Source of the DNA: Kitasatospora phosalacinea
GTDB taxonomy: Bacteria > Actinomycetota > Actinomycetes > Streptomycetales > Streptomycetaceae
Length of the DNA stretch: 64,000 nucleotides
Assembly: GCF_000717185.1 (NCBI RefSeq)
Contig: NZ_JNYE01000014.1
Coordinates: forward strand, 62,001-126,000
Reading direction: 5' to 3'
Shown here one piece after another: positions 9,063-16,975 of this stretch. The notes beneath the pieces were generated by a model, which worked only from the letters and a program-made list of their open reading frames with translations, was not told where the DNA came from and ran no database searches. Position 1 is the stretch's first letter; each line of letters begins with the position of its first letter. The position numbers were made by a program, and so were the translations under genes.

Positions 9063-10109
9063 ATGCACGTTCATCGTAGCGCGCGCATGCGCGGATCCGA
9101 CCCCTTCGCGGCGCTCCGCCCCGAGGCTTCGGGCATCGGCCACTGCGCGTTCGGCATCGCCGTCCGCATCCTCACCGACCCCGCCGGGTGCGACAGGGAC
9201 GTCCGCGGATTCGCCGACGTCTCCCCGGAGGGGCGGACCGCGATCACCAACAGCTTCCGGGAGTTGCGGGACGCCGGTTTCTACTGGGTGGTGACCTTCA
9301 AGCTCCCCAACGGTCACATCATGAGTCAGACCCACCTCTTCGACACTCCGCAGCAGGTCGCGCCGGATCCCGTCCTACCGGGACCCGGTGGACGGGAGGC
9401 CGCTGCGCCTGTCGTTGTATTGAAAACCCGGAGGGGAAAACCCTCCCTCCCGACCGTCGACGCGACCGTCGACGCGACCGTCGACGCGACCGTCGAACCG
9501 GTCGCGGAGCCGGTTGCGGCGCCGGAGGCGGAACCGGTCGTGGTGGTGGAGGCCGAACCCGCCGTCGCGGCGCGGGTGGTGGACGAGGAGACGCGGGCGG
9601 CGGTGAGCCTGCTGTACCGGGCGATCCGGCCCGAACCCCGGTTGCGGCTCGGCGAGGCGGAGGCGCTGGCGCTGGCCCCGCTGGTGGTGGAGTGGCAGCG
9701 CCGCGGCAGCACGGCGGAGGACCTGGCACAGGCCCTGCTGCACAGGCTGCCGATGCTGATGCACTCCGCGCCGGGCGTGCTGCGCTACCGCCTGGAGCAG
9801 AAGATGCCGCCGGAGCCGGGCACGTTCGGGGAGCTGACCCTCGGAGCACCCCTGGGAGCGGCCCCGACGGCGCCGGGCGGGCCGCCGAGCGGGCCGCGGA
9901 GGGCCAGTTACGCCGAGTGCGCCAAGTGCCATGACCCGGTGCCGAGTCCGGGCATCTGCGGCCCCTGCGCGGGGCTGCCCCACCGGCCGGTCGCGGTCGG
10001 CGGCGGCTCGGGAGTCGTCCGGGCCGGAGCGCGACGGGCCAGGGCCGCCCTGCGGGCGGCGCAGGACGTGCTGCAGGTCGGACCGTGCCCGGACGCCGCC
10101 GCGGGGTAG
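9063..10109 (+). CDS. winged-helix-like DNA-binding protein with C-terminal Cys motif
   Basis: A 348-aa protein. Residues about 20-85 (GHCAFGIAVRILTDPAGC, ITNSFRELRDAGFYWVV) resemble a winged-helix regulator. A linker of Thr/Val/Asp/Glu repeats follows, then a helical region, then a C-terminal zinc-type motif CAKC...CGPC around residues 282-303. Proteins of this layout occur as small families in Streptomyces, with unknown targets. The ATG at 9063 has AGGAG upstream. No operon partner is evident; the next gene is 161 nt away. Confidence 0.7.
   Translation: MHVHRSARMRGSDPFAALRPEASGIGHCAFGIAVRILTDPAGCDRDVRGFADVSPEGRTAITNSFRELRDAGFYWVVTFKLPNGHIMSQTHLFDTPQQVAPDPVLPGPGGREAAAPVVVLKTRRGKPSLPTVDATVDATVDATVEPVAEPVAAPEAEPVVVVEAEPAVAARVVDEETRAAVSLLYRAIRPEPRLRLGEAEALALAPLVVEWQRRGSTAEDLAQALLHRLPMLMHSAPGVLRYRLEQKMPPEPGTFGELTLGAPLGAAPTAPGGPPSGPRRASYAECAKCHDPVPSPGICGPCAGLPHRPVAVGGGSGVVRAGARRARAALRAAQDVLQVGPCPDAAAG
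9452..9496 (+). repeat. 12-bp tandem repeat inside coding sequence
   Basis: Nearly four copies of GACCGTCGACGC encode the repeated tetrapeptide TVDA in the linker of the DNA-binding-type protein. The unit length is a multiple of three, so changes in copy number would keep the frame. Confidence 0.85.
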
Positions 10110-10270
10110 CGGACTCCGGCTCGGCGGTGCATTCGTCGGCCCTCGCCGGCCTCGATCTCCTGTCCCGGACCCGGGTGCAGAGCACGCGTCTCGGATTTCG
10201 GCGCGGGCTTGCCGGGAATCGGGGCGCCGTCAACGGAGTTGGTGGGGGGACGAATCGTCTTTGGAGGGTC

Positions 10271-11281
10271 ATGCGAGCGATACAGGTGTACGAGGTCGGC
10301 GGTCCCGAGGTGTTGCAGGAGGCCGAGGTGGACCAGCCGCGGCCGGGCCCGGGCGAGGCGGTCGTGGAGGTCGCCGCATCCGGGGTCAACTTCCTCGACG
10401 TCTACCACCGCGAAGGCCGGTACGGCCTCCCGCTGCCCTTCACCCCGGGCACCGAGGGCGCCGGCAGGGTCGTCGAAGTCGGACCCGGCGTCGCTGACGT
10501 CGCGGTCGGGGACCGGGTCGGTTGGGTGGAGACTCCCGGCACCTACGCCGAGCGGGCCGTCGTGGACGCCTCCCGGCTGGTGCCGCTGCCCGACGACATC
10601 GACTTCGAGACGGCCGCCGCCGTGCTCCTCCAGGGCATGACCGCGCACTACCTCATCAAGGACGCCTACCCGGTTCAGGAGGGCGACACGGTGCTCGTGC
10701 ACGCGGCTGCCGGTGGCATGGGGCTGCTTCTGACCCAGCTCGTCACCCATCTCGGCGGCAGGGTGATCGGCACGACGTCGACCACGGCGAAGGCCGAGCT
10801 GGCGAAGCGGGCCGGGGCCGCCGAGGTGATCCTCTCCTCCGCGGTCGACGATCTCGCAGCCGAGGTGCGGCGGCTCAACGGCGGTCAGGGACTGCCGGTC
10901 GTCTTCGACGGCGTCGGCGCGCACACCTTCGAGGCGAGCCTCGCCAGCCTGCGAACCCGCGGCCACCTCGTGCTCTTCGGCGCGGCGAGTGGTGCCGTGC
11001 CCCCGTTCGACCCGATGCGGCTCGCCCAGGGCGGTTCGCTGACCCTGATCCGGCCCAGCCTCGGGCACTACATCGCCGATCGGTCCGAACTGCTCCGACG
11101 GGCCGCCGATGTGTTCGAGTGGGTGCGCTCCAAGGCGCTTGAGGTCAACGTGACGGGCCGCTACGCACTGTCCGAGGCCGCCCGGGCCCACAGCGATCTG
11201 GAGGCCCGGCGCACCACCGGCAAGCTGCTCGTCCTACCCGGTGCGGCCGCTCCCGGACGCCGCGAGGAGACGCAGAGCTGA
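10271..11281 (+). CDS. zinc-independent quinone oxidoreductase (MDR superfamily)
   Basis: A 336-aa medium-chain dehydrogenase/reductase like NADPH:quinone reductase (QorA). It has the N-terminal GroES-like fold with the typical SGVNFLDVYHREGRYG, then the nucleotide-binding motif VLVHAAAGGMGLLLTQL (about residues 142-158). The structural-zinc cysteines of alcohol dehydrogenases are absent. It would reduce quinones or enones with NADPH in the cytoplasm. The ATG at 10271 is preceded by GGAGGG. Confidence 0.9.
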   Translation: MRAIQVYEVGGPEVLQEAEVDQPRPGPGEAVVEVAASGVNFLDVYHREGRYGLPLPFTPGTEGAGRVVEVGPGVADVAVGDRVGWVETPGTYAERAVVDASRLVPLPDDIDFETAAAVLLQGMTAHYLIKDAYPVQEGDTVLVHAAAGGMGLLLTQLVTHLGGRVIGTTSTTAKAELAKRAGAAEVILSSAVDDLAAEVRRLNGGQGLPVVFDGVGAHTFEASLASLRTRGHLVLFGAASGAVPPFDPMRLAQGGSLTLIRPSLGHYIADRSELLRRAADVFEWVRSKALEVNVTGRYALSEAARAHSDLEARRTTGKLLVLPGAAAPGRREETQS

Positions 11282-11481
11282 TCGCGGGCGACGAGGCCGC
11301 CGCCGATCCGCCCTCCCCGGTCCGTCCGGTGCGGCGTCCGGCCCGGACGGCCCACCCGAAACGGGGAACCCGCCAACTGGGCAGGTGACCCGTCCGGGCA
11401 GACCCGCGGGGCAGCAGTATCGGCGCGCCCTCCAGCCAAATCGCCTTCAGGGGGCGAAGGTTGACGGCTGTATGCGTGCGA

Positions 11482-11513
11482 AGGCCCCGGCGGCAGACGT
11501 CACGCCGGGGCCT
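11482..11513 (-). terminator. hairpin terminator for the WhiJ-like/DUF397 genes
   Basis: Perfect 11-bp arms (AGGCCCCGGCG / CGCCGGGGCCT) with a 10-nt loop sit just beyond the stop of the last DUF397 gene. There is no U-tract, as is common in actinomycetes. The remainder of 11282-11481 shows no gene. Confidence 0.65.
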
Positions 11514-11522
11514 GCTGGGTTG

Positions 11523-11714
11523 TCATGCGGCGGGGAGATCGCCCGTCTTGAGGCTGGTGACGAAGGCCTGCCAGGCGTGGGTGGTGAAGGTGAGGCGGGG
11601 GCCGTCGGGGTCCTTGGAGTCGCGGACGGTGCCGGGGTCGGCGTCGTCCACCTCGATGCAGTTCCCGCCGTCGCCGCCGCTGTAGGACGACTTGCGCCAG
11701 GTCGCTTCGCTCAT
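11523..11714 (-). CDS. DUF397 protein (second copy)
   Basis: A 63-aa protein with the full DUF397 pattern: TWRKSSYSGGDGGNCIEV, VRDSKDPDGPRLTFT and WQAFV near the end. DUF397 proteins usually pair with WhiJ-like XRE regulators in streptomycetes and are linked to development and regulation. It follows the first DUF397 gene by 15 nt and shares a long identical DNA stretch with it, so it is a recent tandem duplicate or was homogenised by conversion. Confidence 0.9.
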   Translation of the reverse strand: MSEATWRKSSYSGGDGGNCIEVDDADPGTVRDSKDPDGPRLTFTTHAWQAFVTSLKTGDLPAA

Positions 11715-11729
11715 GGGCGTGATCCTCCG

Positions 11730-11939
11730 TCAGGTGGTGGGGAATGCTCCGGCCTTGATGCCGGTGAGGAAGGCTTGCCAGGTGTGGGTGGTGAAGGTGA
11801 GGCGGGGGCCGTCGGGGTCCTTGGAGTCGCGGACGGTGCCGGGGTTGGCGTCGTCCACCTCCACGCACTCGCCGCCGTTGCCGCCGCTGTAGGACGACTT
11901 GCGCCAGGTGGAGGGGCTGAGGTCGGTCGCTTCACTCAT
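11730..11939 (-). CDS. DUF397 protein (first copy)
   Basis: A 69-aa DUF397 protein (STWRKSSYSGGNGGECVEV, VRDSKDPDGPRLTFT, WQAFL). Its start overlaps the end of the XRE regulator gene by 8 nt, so the two are translated together. Relative to the second copy it has a six-residue insertion near the N-terminus (TDLSPS) and a different C-terminus (KAGAFPTT versus KTGDLPAA). Confidence 0.9.
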   Translation of the reverse strand: MSEATDLSPSTWRKSSYSGGNGGECVEVDDANPGTVRDSKDPDGPRLTFTTHTWQAFLTGIKAGAFPTT

Positions 11940-12762
11940 GTGCGTATTCCTCCGCCGCCGACTCGATCAGGTCCAGGGACGCCACTGGCGACAGCGCGAC
12001 GGCCCTGGCCAAATCGTATGACCCCTGGCAACGGGCGACCAGGGCCGGATCGTCGAGCAACTGGCCCGAGTGCAGGCCCTCGACGTACGCCACCGGTGGG
12101 GCTTCCGCGAACGTCATCAGGAAGACCGAACCTTCTGTCATGGCGTGTGCACCAGCGCTGAACGGCAGTACCTGGAGCAGGAGTTTGCCCGCCTCCGCCA
12201 GCCCGAGGAGGCGGCGTAGCTGCTCGGCCATCACGGGTCCGCCGCCCACGGGTGTCCGGATCACCGTCTCGTGCAGGATCACCCACAACAAGGGCGCTGT
12301 TGGACCGGCCAGGATGCGGGCCCGATCGAGTCTGGCCGTCACCGCGTCGTCCACGGCTCCGGCTGCCGCGAACGGTTTGGCCGCGCGGACGACGGCGCGT
12401 GCGTAGTCGGCCGTCTGCAGCAGCCCTGTCACCAGGGTCGGCGCGTAGTGCGAGATCGTCTCCGCCTGGGCCTCCAGCTCGGCGGCCCGCGCGAAGTGGG
12501 CGGCGTGCCGGGTGCGGGCGACCATGGGGTAGAGGCGGGTGAAGTGGCCTCCGGTGCCGAGGGCGGCGTCGAGTCGCTCGGAGAGGTCCGCCTGCGGTTT
12601 GCGGACCGCGACTTCGATCTGGCCGATGTACGCGCCCGAGCAGAAGACCAGTTCGCCCAGTGCGCTCTGCGAGAGGCCCTTCTCCTCGCGGAGTCTGCGG
12701 ACCTCGGCCCCGTAGAAGGCGCTGGGGGAGGAGGCGGAGTCGAGGTTCTTCGGGCCGACCAT
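11932..12762 (-). CDS. WhiJ-like XRE regulator with DUF5753 domain
   Basis: A 276-aa regulator. An N-terminal helix-turn-helix (about residues 15-70; LREEKGLSQSALGELVFCSG) is followed by a DUF5753 domain (about 90-270; TLVTGLLQTADYARAVV and LLWVILHETVIRTPVGG). These WhiJ-type proteins act with small DUF397 partners, two of which follow directly. The locus is divergent from a three-gene operon of unknown function, with 113 nt between starts where a shared operator is likely. Confidence 0.9.
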   Translation of the reverse strand: MVGPKNLDSASSPSAFYGAEVRRLREEKGLSQSALGELVFCSGAYIGQIEVAVRKPQADLSERLDAALGTGGHFTRLYPMVARTRHAAHFARAAELEAQAETISHYAPTLVTGLLQTADYARAVVRAAKPFAAAGAVDDAVTARLDRARILAGPTAPLLWVILHETVIRTPVGGGPVMAEQLRRLLGLAEAGKLLLQVLPFSAGAHAMTEGSVFLMTFAEAPPVAYVEGLHSGQLLDDPALVARCQGSYDLARAVALSPVASLDLIESAAEEYAHE

Positions 12763-12875
12763 GCGTCACCCCCCGCTTCCAGCTGTGCCGTTGCTGCGTC
12801 TGCGCCCCTGTTCAGGGTAGCGAGCGGTGCCGAATCTGGTGGCGGAAAGTGGAGAGCCGACAGCACGGAGCGACG

Positions 12876-13232
12876 ATGGCGGAGACGGAACGCGAGGCGG
12901 CGCGGTTGCGCGCGCACCGCGTGGCGGCGGAGGAGGCGGCGGATGCCGTGGAGACGGCGTGGCGGCTCGCGGGGTTGCCGTCCGAGCCGGGGGTGATGCC
13001 CGTGACGCGGGGGAGCGGGCTGGGTGCGGGCCCGCACGTCTCGCTCGGGGGGTGCAGCGTGGCCGCGGCCCGGGCGTTGGCGGAGGTGCTGACGGAGTAC
13101 ACCCGGTTGACGGGGCGGCTGGTCGACGGGCGGGCCCAGCGGGTCCTGGCGCGGGTGCTGGCCGAGCACGGCGTGCGACCGGCCCTGCCGGGGGACGGGG
13201 CGTACGTGGTGCTGCGGGGGGTGGGCGCGTGA
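12876..13232 (+). CDS. hypothetical protein, first gene of a three-gene operon
   Basis: A 118-aa protein beginning with a charged helix (MAETEREAARLRAHRVAAEEAADAV) and ending in a region around LAEVLTEYTRLTGRLVDG. No family is recognised. The ATG at 12876 follows a GGAG box. Its TGA overlaps the next gene's GTG (GTGA at 13229-13232). It is divergent from the WhiJ-like regulator, which may control it. Confidence 0.65.
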   Translation: MAETEREAARLRAHRVAAEEAADAVETAWRLAGLPSEPGVMPVTRGSGLGAGPHVSLGGCSVAAARALAEVLTEYTRLTGRLVDGRAQRVLARVLAEHGVRPALPGDGAYVVLRGVGA

Positions 13233-13414
13233 GCGGTGCGGAGTGGGAGCCCCGGGAGGGGCGGGTGGCGTACGACCGGCGTTCGGGGGAGGACGTGCGG
13301 GTGATGGCGGTGCACGCCTGCGGGGTGTTCGTCCGGAGTCTGCGGGACGGGCGGGAGGGCGTCACCGCGCTGGGGGAGCTCGCCCCGCCGGAGCGTGGGG
13401 CGGAGGAGTCGTGA
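13229..13414 (+). CDS. small hypothetical protein, second gene of operon
   Basis: A 61-aa protein (VSGAEWEPREGRVAYDRRSG...) rich in Arg, Gly and Glu, likely cytoplasmic. It has GTGA overlaps with both neighbours, which supports it as a real, coupled gene. The function is not recognised. Confidence 0.6.
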   Translation: MSGAEWEPREGRVAYDRRSGEDVRVMAVHACGVFVRSLRDGREGVTALGELAPPERGAEES

Positions 13415-13641
13415 CGGAGGCGTCCCGGCGGGCGTGGGAGGCGGCGGTCCGGTTGGTGGAGTTGCTCGGGGTGGAGGTCGGGCTGTCGGAGGGGGAGGAG
13501 GGCGTGCAGATCCTGCTCGAACTGCCGATGGAGGGAGGGCACGACCCCTGTGTGGAGGTGCTCGCCGTCCTGGGCGGCGCCGACCGCTACGGCCACCGGC
13601 GGCGGTCCGGCCGCGAGCACCTGTGGGCCGTCTTCCGGTAG
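13411..13641 (+). CDS. small hypothetical protein, third gene of operon
   Basis: A 76-aa protein with an amphipathic N-terminal helix (SRRAWEAAVRLVELLGVEV), an acidic middle and a basic C-terminus (RYGHRRRSGREHLWAVFR). The GTG start at 13411 overlaps the preceding stop. The function is unknown; coupling with the two upstream genes suggests a shared complex or pathway. Confidence 0.6.
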   Translation: MTEASRRAWEAAVRLVELLGVEVGLSEGEEGVQILLELPMEGGHDPCVEVLAVLGGADRYGHRRRSGREHLWAVFR

Positions 13642-13658
13642 GGGCGGCGGTCACGATT

Positions 13659-13709
13659 CTTGCCTCTGGGGCAAGTGGATTCTTGAAACGTCAACAGTCT
13701 GTTTAGGAT
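13659..13709 (+). promoter_or_regulatory. candidate promoter and inverted repeat for the HPP gene
   Basis: CTTGCC-N5-GGCAAG (13659-13675) is a short inverted repeat. It is followed by TTCTTG (13680-13685) and TAGGAT (13704-13709) with 18 nt between, a fair HrdB-type -35/-10 pair. This is the AT-richest piece of the spacer. Confidence 0.4.
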
Positions 13710-13746
13710 TCCGGGGTCGCATATCCGCTGATCAGGAAGGTCTCGC

Positions 13747-14238
13747 ATGTCCGTCACCCCGAACGCCGCCGCGCTGGGACGCCGGGCGTGGCACGCGATG
13801 CGGGCCGGGGGCTTTGCCACCGGGGCACTGCTGGTGCTGGTCGCGGTCGGCGTGCTGCTGCACCAGCCGGTGCTGATACCGCCGCTGGCGGCGAGTGCGG
13901 CGCTGGTGCACGGGGCGCCCGGGCTGCCGATCTCGCAGCCGCGGAACCTGGTGGGCGGGCAGCTGCTGTCCGCCGTGGTGGGGTTCCTGGTGCTGGCGGC
14001 GGCCGGGCCGGGGCCGTGGGCGGCGGCGGTCGCGGGCGGGCTGGCGCTGGTGGCGATGCTGGTCGCGCACGTGCCGCACTCGCCCGCGGCGGCGACCGCG
14101 GTGATCGTGGTGCTGCAGTCGCCGCGGCCGGGGGTCTTCCTGCCGCTGCTGGCCCTGGCCGCGGCCGTCCTGGTGCTGTTCGGGCTGCTGCCGCACCGGG
14201 TCGGCGGGCACCCGGTGCGCTACCCCGCGGCCTGGTGA
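13747..14238 (+). CDS. HPP family membrane protein
   Basis: A 163-aa HPP-family protein with four to five membrane helices (ALLVLVAVGVLLHQPVLIPP; LLSAVVGFLVLAAAG; ALVAMLVAHVPHSPAAATAV). It carries the family-type motifs HGAPGLPISQPRN and HSPAAATAVI. Some HPP proteins move nitrite into plastids; bacterial members are poorly studied. The ATG at 13747 has AGGAAGG upstream. Confidence 0.85.
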   Translation: MSVTPNAAALGRRAWHAMRAGGFATGALLVLVAVGVLLHQPVLIPPLAASAALVHGAPGLPISQPRNLVGGQLLSAVVGFLVLAAAGPGPWAAAVAGGLALVAMLVAHVPHSPAAATAVIVVLQSPRPGVFLPLLALAAAVLVLFGLLPHRVGGHPVRYPAAW

Positions 14239-14248
14239 GCGCCCGGGG

Positions 14249-14734
14249 TCAGTGCTGCTCGACGGGCGGCGGGGAGGCCGGGAGGGCGGGCAGCCGGACG
14301 TCGACCACGGTGGTGCGGGTGACCGGTTCGGAGCCGTCCGCGAGGGGGAGTTCGGCCCAGACGACCTTGCCGCGCGGCGAGGTGCGGTAGTAGCCCCAGC
14401 GGGAGGAGAGCTCGTCGACCAGGTGCAGGCCGCGGCCGCCGGTGGCGTCGGGGTCGGCCGTCCGGGGGCGGGGCGGGCGCGGGTCGTGGTCGCCGACCTG
14501 GACCAGCAGCGCGCCGTCGTGCAGCACCAGGGAGAGGGTGAAGCCGGGCGGGCCGCAGCGGGCCCGGACCGCGTTGGTGGCCAGTTCGGAGACCACCAGC
14601 CGGGCGGAGTCGGAGAGCTCGCCCCTGGTCCGCCAGCACTGCAGCACCTGCGCGGTGTGGCGGCGGGCCCCGGCGACCGATTCGGGGGTGCTGTCGAGCG
14701 TCAGCAGGCTGAGGTGCGGTCGGCTTCGGGACAT
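14249..14734 (-). CDS. RsbW-like ATP-binding protein (anti-sigma kinase fold)
   Basis: A 161-aa GHKL ATPase domain protein of the HATPase_c_2 group common in Streptomyces. It shows the N-box VVSELATNAV, the G1 motif VQVGDHDPRPP and the G2-like GGRGLHLVDELSSRWG. Family members act as anti-sigma kinases or in related signalling, but most lack a known partner. The start at MSRSRPHL (14734) has GGAGG upstream and removes a Pro-rich extension. It converges on the HPP gene. Confidence 0.85.
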   Translation of the reverse strand: MSRSRPHLSLLTLDSTPESVAGARRHTAQVLQCWRTRGELSDSARLVVSELATNAVRARCGPPGFTLSLVLHDGALLVQVGDHDPRPPRPRTADPDATGGRGLHLVDELSSRWGYYRTSPRGKVVWAELPLADGSEPVTRTTVVDVRLPALPASPPPVEQH

Positions 14735-14948
14735 CGCGGGCCTCCGGTGGGTGGCGGGCAGGGGCGGGGCGGGGCGGGGCGTCCGGCCAGGGGCAGGGGG
14801 TGACCCGCACCATCCAGGATCCGGTGACACGCCGACGGCCCACCACGGCCGGAAGTCCCGGGGGAGCGGGTACTTCGGGACGGGCGGGCCGGTCGGAGGT
14901 GGGTAGGCGGCGTTAACCGGCCGCGGTCCGAGGGCGACCGACGGGGGG

Positions 14949-15758
14949 TCAGCCGCGGCGCGGCTCCCAGCGCATCAGGCGCCGGGAGAGCACCGCGGCC
15001 CCGGCCAGCCAGGCGGCCAGCAGCAGCAGCGACGGCCCGGCGGACGTCCAGCCGTGCACCAGGTCCAGCTCCCGCAGCGGGCCGCCCGCCCAGGTCTCCG
15101 CGCCGAACTCGCGGCCGAACCAGGCGGTGCGCAGCCCCCGCACCACCGGGGAGAGCGGCAGCGCGCCGGACGGCCCCCGCAGCCAGTCGGGCAGGCCCGC
15201 GACCGGGGTGAACACGCCCGCGCCGAACATGCACAGCACCAGCACCGGCGTCGCCACCAGCGGCGCCGACTCGGCCGACGGCGTCACCCCCGACAGGGCC
15301 ACCGCCAGCACCGCGAACAGCAGGTAGCCGCCGAGCAGGACGAGCAGCAGCAGCGCCGGATCGGCCGGCAGCGGCGCCCCGAACCAGCCGACCGCGACGC
15401 CGCCCAGCACCAGCGCCTGGACCAGCACCACCACCCCGCCCGCGCCCAACTGCCCGGCCAGGACGGCGCTCGGCGGGCACTCGGTGCCGCGCAGCCGCTT
15501 CAGCACCAGCTCCTCGCGGCGCGACACCACGCTGCCCAGCAGGTGGACGAACGAGGTGACCAGGGCCAGCCCGAGCAGCCCCACCGCCACGTACCCGGCG
15601 GCGTTCACCCCGCCGATCTCCCGCTCGCGCAGCGGCGCCGCGACCACCAGGTTGAGCAGCACCGGCAGCAGGAACCCGATGAAGGTGGAGCGCCGGTTGC
15701 GCCAGAACACCTTCCAGGAGAGGGCGAACTGCCCCTTGGCGTAGGCGGACCAGCTCAT
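14949..15758 (-). CDS. ABC-2 type transporter permease
   Basis: A 269-aa ABC-2 permease with six predicted helices (FIGFLLPVLLNLVVAAPL; YVAVGLLGLALVTSFVHLLG; GVVVLVQALVLGGVAVGWFG; LLLVLLGGYLLFAVLAVAL; LVATPVLVLCMFGAGVFTP; SLLLLAAWLAGAAVLS). Its start overlaps the ATPase stop (ATGA). The pair is divergent from the RiPP operon. DrrAB-like exporters in this position often give the producer immunity, which is inference here. Confidence 0.88.
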   Translation of the reverse strand: MSWSAYAKGQFALSWKVFWRNRRSTFIGFLLPVLLNLVVAAPLREREIGGVNAAGYVAVGLLGLALVTSFVHLLGSVVSRREELVLKRLRGTECPPSAVLAGQLGAGGVVVLVQALVLGGVAVGWFGAPLPADPALLLLVLLGGYLLFAVLAVALSGVTPSAESAPLVATPVLVLCMFGAGVFTPVAGLPDWLRGPSGALPLSPVVRGLRTAWFGREFGAETWAGGPLRELDLVHGWTSAGPSLLLLAAWLAGAAVLSRRLMRWEPRRG

Positions 15759-16702
15759 CGGGACGCTCCCAGCGGGGTGGTGGGGTGGTGGCGGTCGGCG
15801 AGGTCGAGGAAGACGTCCTCCAGCGAGCCGGAGCGCACCTCCAGGCCGTCCAGTTCGACGCCCCGGGCGGCCGCCCAGGCGTGCAGCGCGGCCAGTGCGG
15901 GCGCCGAGCGGGGCACCCGGTAGACCGCCCGGTTGTTGCTCAACGATGGTGCTGTGCCCAGGAGTTCGGGCAGCTCGGCGAAGCCGTGGCCGGGCGGCAG
16001 CGGCAGGCTGATCAGGTCGCCACGGCCGGACAGCACCTGGGCGACGGTGCCCTCGGCGGCGATCACCCCGCGGTCCATGACGGCCACCCGGTCGGCCAAC
16101 TGCTGGGCCTCCTCCAGGTAGTGGGTGGTCAGCACCACCGTGGTACCCGCCGCGCGCAGCTCCTCGACCAGCCGCCAGGTGGCCCGCCGGGCCTCCGGGT
16201 CCAGGCCGGTGGTCGGCTCGTCCAGGAACAGCAGCTCCGGGTCGTTCAGCACGGCCAGCGCCAGGTCCAGGCGGCGGCGCTCGCCGCCGGACAGCTGGGC
16301 GACCCGGGTGCCGGCCTTCGCCTCCAGGGCGACCTTCGCCAGCACCTCGGCGGTCGGCCGGGCCCGGCTGGTGAAGGAGCGCCAGCAGTCCACGGTCTCC
16401 TTGACCGTCAACTCCTTGAAGAACCCGCCCTCCTGGAGCATCACCCCGGTGCGCCGACGGAGCTGCGGGCCCGCCGCGAACGGGTCCAGGCCGAGGACCC
16501 GGACCCGGCCCGAGGTCGGCGGGTGGTAGCCCTCCAGCACCTCCAGGGTGCTGGTCTTGCCCGCGCCGTTGGTGCCGATCAGGGCGAACAGTTCGCCGCG
16601 GGCGATGGAGAAGGAGATTCCGCGCACGGCCTCGTATTCTCCGTAACTGCGCCGCAGGTCCACTACCTCCACGGTCGGGGACTTCTCGGAAAGAGGTGTC
16701 AT
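15755..16702 (-). CDS. ABC transporter ATP-binding protein (DrrA type)
   Basis: A 315-aa ATPase with Walker A GTNGAGKTS (about residues 39-47), signature LSGGERRRLDLALA, Walker B LLFLDEPTTGLD and switch TTHYLEEA. Its C-terminal extension (LEVRSGSLEDVFLDL) is typical of DrrA-like exporters. I chose ATG at 16702 (MTPLSEKSPTVEVVDL). No clear ribosome binding site precedes it, and an in-frame ATG at 16747 would add 15 residues. It is probably a dedicated exporter or immunity ATPase for the adjacent peptide cluster. Confidence 0.85.
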   Translation of the reverse strand: MTPLSEKSPTVEVVDLRRSYGEYEAVRGISFSIARGELFALIGTNGAGKTSTLEVLEGYHPPTSGRVRVLGLDPFAAGPQLRRRTGVMLQEGGFFKELTVKETVDCWRSFTSRARPTAEVLAKVALEAKAGTRVAQLSGGERRRLDLALAVLNDPELLFLDEPTTGLDPEARRATWRLVEELRAAGTTVVLTTHYLEEAQQLADRVAVMDRGVIAAEGTVAQVLSGRGDLISLPLPPGHGFAELPELLGTAPSLSNNRAVYRVPRSAPALAALHAWAAARGVELDGLEVRSGSLEDVFLDLADRHHPTTPLGASR

Positions 16703-16770
16703 GCATGCAGCGTGACGGGTGCGGGCCGGGAACGGCAAGTAGCGCATCGCCGCAGGTCAGAACACGTGCA

Positions 16771-16817
16771 AAATGTCATCTCGGGCGGTGACATTTACGC
16801 CCCGCGGAATCTGACAT
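16771..16817. promoter_or_regulatory. AAATGTCA/TGACATTT inverted repeat between divergent genes
   Basis: AAATGTCA (16771-16778) and TGACATTT (16789-16796) form perfect 8-bp arms around 10 nt. A third TGACAT lies at 16812-16817, 23 nt on from the second. The site sits in the 273-nt spacer between the ABC exporter (minus) and the RiPP precursor (plus), where a shared operator is expected. The spacing suits a dimeric regulator, possibly the LuxR-type protein at the far end of the cluster. Confidence 0.5.
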
Positions 16818-16975
16818 CTCCTACTGCACGGATTTTCGGAACCCGGTCATAGTTGAGACATCGCCGAGAGCGGCACCGGGGAAATCGGGACCGGGAAAGC
16901 GAACGGCGGGAAAAGGAAGACCGAGGCGACCGACCCGGGAAGCGGGCCGGAGCCGCGCAACAGAAGGAGCCTCCC

